A stretch of DNA of 64,000 nucleotides from the NCBI RefSeq assembly GCF_001517975.1, contig NZ_KQ950180.1:631755-695754 (forward strand), read 5' to 3'. The notes under the pieces were generated by a model. The model worked only from the letters and a program-made list of their open reading frames with translations. It made no database searches and was not told the origin of the DNA. This stretch comes from Thermobifida cellulosilytica TB100. GTDB lineage: Bacteria; Actinomycetota; Actinomycetes; Streptosporangiales; Streptosporangiaceae. This document shows, one piece after another, positions 62,578 to 64,000 of this stretch; the stretch's first letter is position 1, and every line of letters starts with the position of its first letter. Both the position numbers and the translations under genes were made by a program.

Positions 62578-62891
62578 CGCCTGTCCTGTTGGGCCGGCCG
62601 GTTTGCGGGCAACAGTGACGCATCATACTGATCAACCGGTTTTTCCGATCTGGCCGCTGTCCGGAACGAGCGCGGCGCCGTACGCCCCCGGTGAACTGTG
62701 AAATCCCTGGTGGTAGCGGGTTTCAGGGAGCTTGGCGGTTCCGGGCCGCCCGCCGCGCCGCCCCATCAGGCCGTGACCACAAGCGGCCAGTCCACGGACC
62801 GGCGGTCGGACCTCTTCCACTGCCGGCAGGATGCCTCTTCTTCCTCAGCAGCGGCGGCCGCCGTTCCCGCTGACGTTCCCCTCCGGCACGC
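62578..62891. other. Intergenic region
   Basis: This 314-bp gap lies upstream of the calpain-type gene and downstream of the decayed lipoprotein copy. Both point left. It should carry the protease promoter; a less GC-rich patch at 62620-62650 (CATACTGATCAACCGGTTTT) is the likeliest place. No gene seen. Confidence 0.45.
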
Positions 62892-63366
62892 TCATCCTGA
62901 TCTCTGGTTGCCCCCGAAGGCGTCTTCTGTTTCGGGCTCCGGCTCCGCGGTGGGCCGCCGGGACGGCGACCCGTCAGGAGCGGGCGTGTCCTCGGGGTCC
63001 ACGATGCCCAACAGCACCCCGTCCGGATCGGTGCCGACCCGCACCACGGTGACCGACCGGCGCCCCACCCGGAAGGCGTCCCCGCCACAGCCGTCACGAT
63101 CTCGCTCTCGACGTCGTCTGTGTGGACGTGGAGGGTCGCCTCCCCCGCGGAGGAGGCGTCCATCAGACCGATCAGCATGTCCTCGTAGACGGTCTGCGTC
63201 CCCTGCTTCACGTACCGGAATTCGCCCGACGCCTCGGGGAGCGGCTCGGCGGGGGTGTCGTCCGCACAGCCCGCCACCGCGACCGCGACGAGCCCCGCCC
63301 ACCGCAACCGCCCGATTCGTCCGGGGACACGGCGCGACGGGGGGGGGGAAACGGAACGGCGGCATG
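62892..63366 (-). pseudogene. Decayed, truncated duplicate of the lipoprotein gene
   Basis: From an ATG at 63366 (MPPFRFPPP) the copy matches the start of the lipoprotein at 60419, but a run of ten C (63339-63348 as G on the plus strand) holds one base too many, and lipobox and body (VAVAGCADD, RYVKQGTQTVYEDMLIGLMD) continue in another frame. Near 63085-63095 the frame shifts back (GDAFRVGRRSVTVVRV). It ends early at 62892 and lacks the second beta unit. Two indels and truncation indicate loss of function. DNA similarity to the intact copy is high over about 300 bp. Confidence 0.75.
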
Positions 63367-63652
63367 GTCCGGCCTTCTGTCCGAGCCGGGAGCGTGCACG
63401 TGCCCCGGTACCGTCGTCCACCGCCACCGGCCCTCGTGCGAACCGTCGAAACCACGCCCCGGCCTCCCCTCCGGGGAACACCGTGGCCGGATACGGCCAT
63501 GCCCGGCCTCCACCGGCCGGTCTTCTCTCGTCGAAGGACGAGCGAACGCTCGTCCGCCCCCGGTCGCCGCTCCTCCGCCCGGGACGTCCACCGCACCGGC
63601 CCCCGCGGGCACGGGTGGCATAATCGCCTCGCATCCCCCACGGAGGACCCCG

Positions 63653-64000
63653 GTGCCCCATCCCCCACGAGGCTCCCGCCCGGCCGCCGGGCTGTACGAG
63701 AGCCTGCTCACCGACCGGCTCGAACAGTACGTCGAAACCCTGTCCGCACAGGGTTGGCAGGCGGTACGCGAAGAGGTGGGCGACCACTCCTCCCCGCACG
63801 TCCTGGCCCGCTACGTCGCTGACCGGGTGGAGCGGACCCTGCGCCGCCTGACCCCGGAGGAGCGGGTGTCCGCCGCCAACCGGCTCCTCGACCTGCTCGA
63901 CCCCCTGGACGGCACCGGGGACGACCGTCCGGAACGGGTGGCCGACGGCCCCCGGCGGCTGCTCGCCCTCGTCGGCGGGGAGGAGGACGCACCGCCCAGG
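63653..64000 (+). CDS. Probable DUF3427-type helicase N-terminus (partial)
   Basis: About 116 residues from a GTG at 63653 with GGAGG 6 nt upstream, running off the right edge. It reads AGLYESLLTDRLEQYVETL, HSSPHVLARYVADRVERTL and EERVSAANRLLDLLDPL. This opening resembles the N-terminus of DEAD/DEAH helicases that carry a phospholipase-D-like nuclease and DUF3427. No motor motifs are within the window, so the call is tentative. Confidence 0.5.
   Translation, partial: MPHPPRGSRPAAGLYESLLTDRLEQYVETLSAQGWQAVREEVGDHSSPHVLARYVADRVERTLRRLTPEERVSAANRLLDLLDPLDGTGDDRPERVADGPRRLLALVGGEEDAPPR

Overview
The window is about 64 kb of very GC-rich DNA with long opposite-strand shadow frames, many GTG starts, stop/start overlaps of the GTGA and ATGA kind, and actinobacterial marker genes: mycothiol mshB, fdxC, the AdnAB helicase-nuclease, a DUF3117 protein and MoeZ. 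A streptogrisin-type secreted protease close to Nocardiopsis alkaline protease suggests Nocardiopsaceae (a Nocardiopsis, Thermobifida or Streptomonospora relative). This placement is inferred from protein resemblance only.

Layout. 0-0.25 kb: start of a VIT/CCC1 iron-manganese transporter, with possible iron (DtxR/IdeR) boxes upstream. 0.8-7.4 kb: adnB and adnA, encoding the end-resection helicase-nuclease. 8.0-21.5 kb: an accessory gene cluster. It has one LuxR-type regulator facing a long minus-strand operon: fatty acyl-AMP ligase, carrier protein, KAS III-like enzyme, ATP-grasp ligase, PLP decarboxylase, second carrier protein, a KAS-like protein without a catalytic Cys, a two-subunit acyl-CoA dehydrogenase, MATE exporter, condensation-like protein and phosphopantetheinyl transferase. 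The ligase, carrier protein and decarboxylase resemble the butirosin BtrJ-BtrI-BtrK set, which decarboxylates an amino acid on a carrier protein. The cluster appears to make a small aminoacyl or acyl-amine lipid without a modular PKS or NRPS, and I do not recognise the product. It sits between adnA and the alkyltransferase-like gene, a stretch that is otherwise close to the Mycobacterium tuberculosis Rv3201c-Rv3211 order as I remember it.

21.6-30.7 kb: housekeeping genes (ATL, SPW-repeat membrane protein, MoeZ, small acidic protein, TetR regulator, mechanosensitive-channel-like protein, MiaE/ferritin-like protein, DEAD-box helicase, alpha/beta hydrolase). 30.7-42 kb: a metallo-beta-lactamase-fold protein without metal ligands, PHP phosphoesterase, DUF6758 protein, CPBP protease, Mrp ATPase, an envelope-stress operon (sigE, zinc anti-sigma, RseB-like, HtrA), leucyl aminopeptidase and DUF3117. 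42-52 kb: enoyl-CoA hydratase, Ser/Thr kinase, Tag glycosylase, DivIVA-like protein, LOG protein, and lysine/DAP genes dapE, dapD and dapC, then ferredoxin. 52-60 kb: conserved actinobacterial proteins, mshB, an S9 peptidase and the secreted S1 protease.

60.4-64 kb is accessory again: a lipoprotein preceded in the same operon by a calpain-type (C2) protease with a Flp-prepilin-like N-terminus, a decayed duplicate of the lipoprotein gene, and the start of a probable DUF3427 helicase. Interrupted reading frames (KAS-like gene, calpain gene, lipoprotein copy, and possibly the acyl-AMP ligase start) all lie in the two accessory regions; the core genes read through cleanly.
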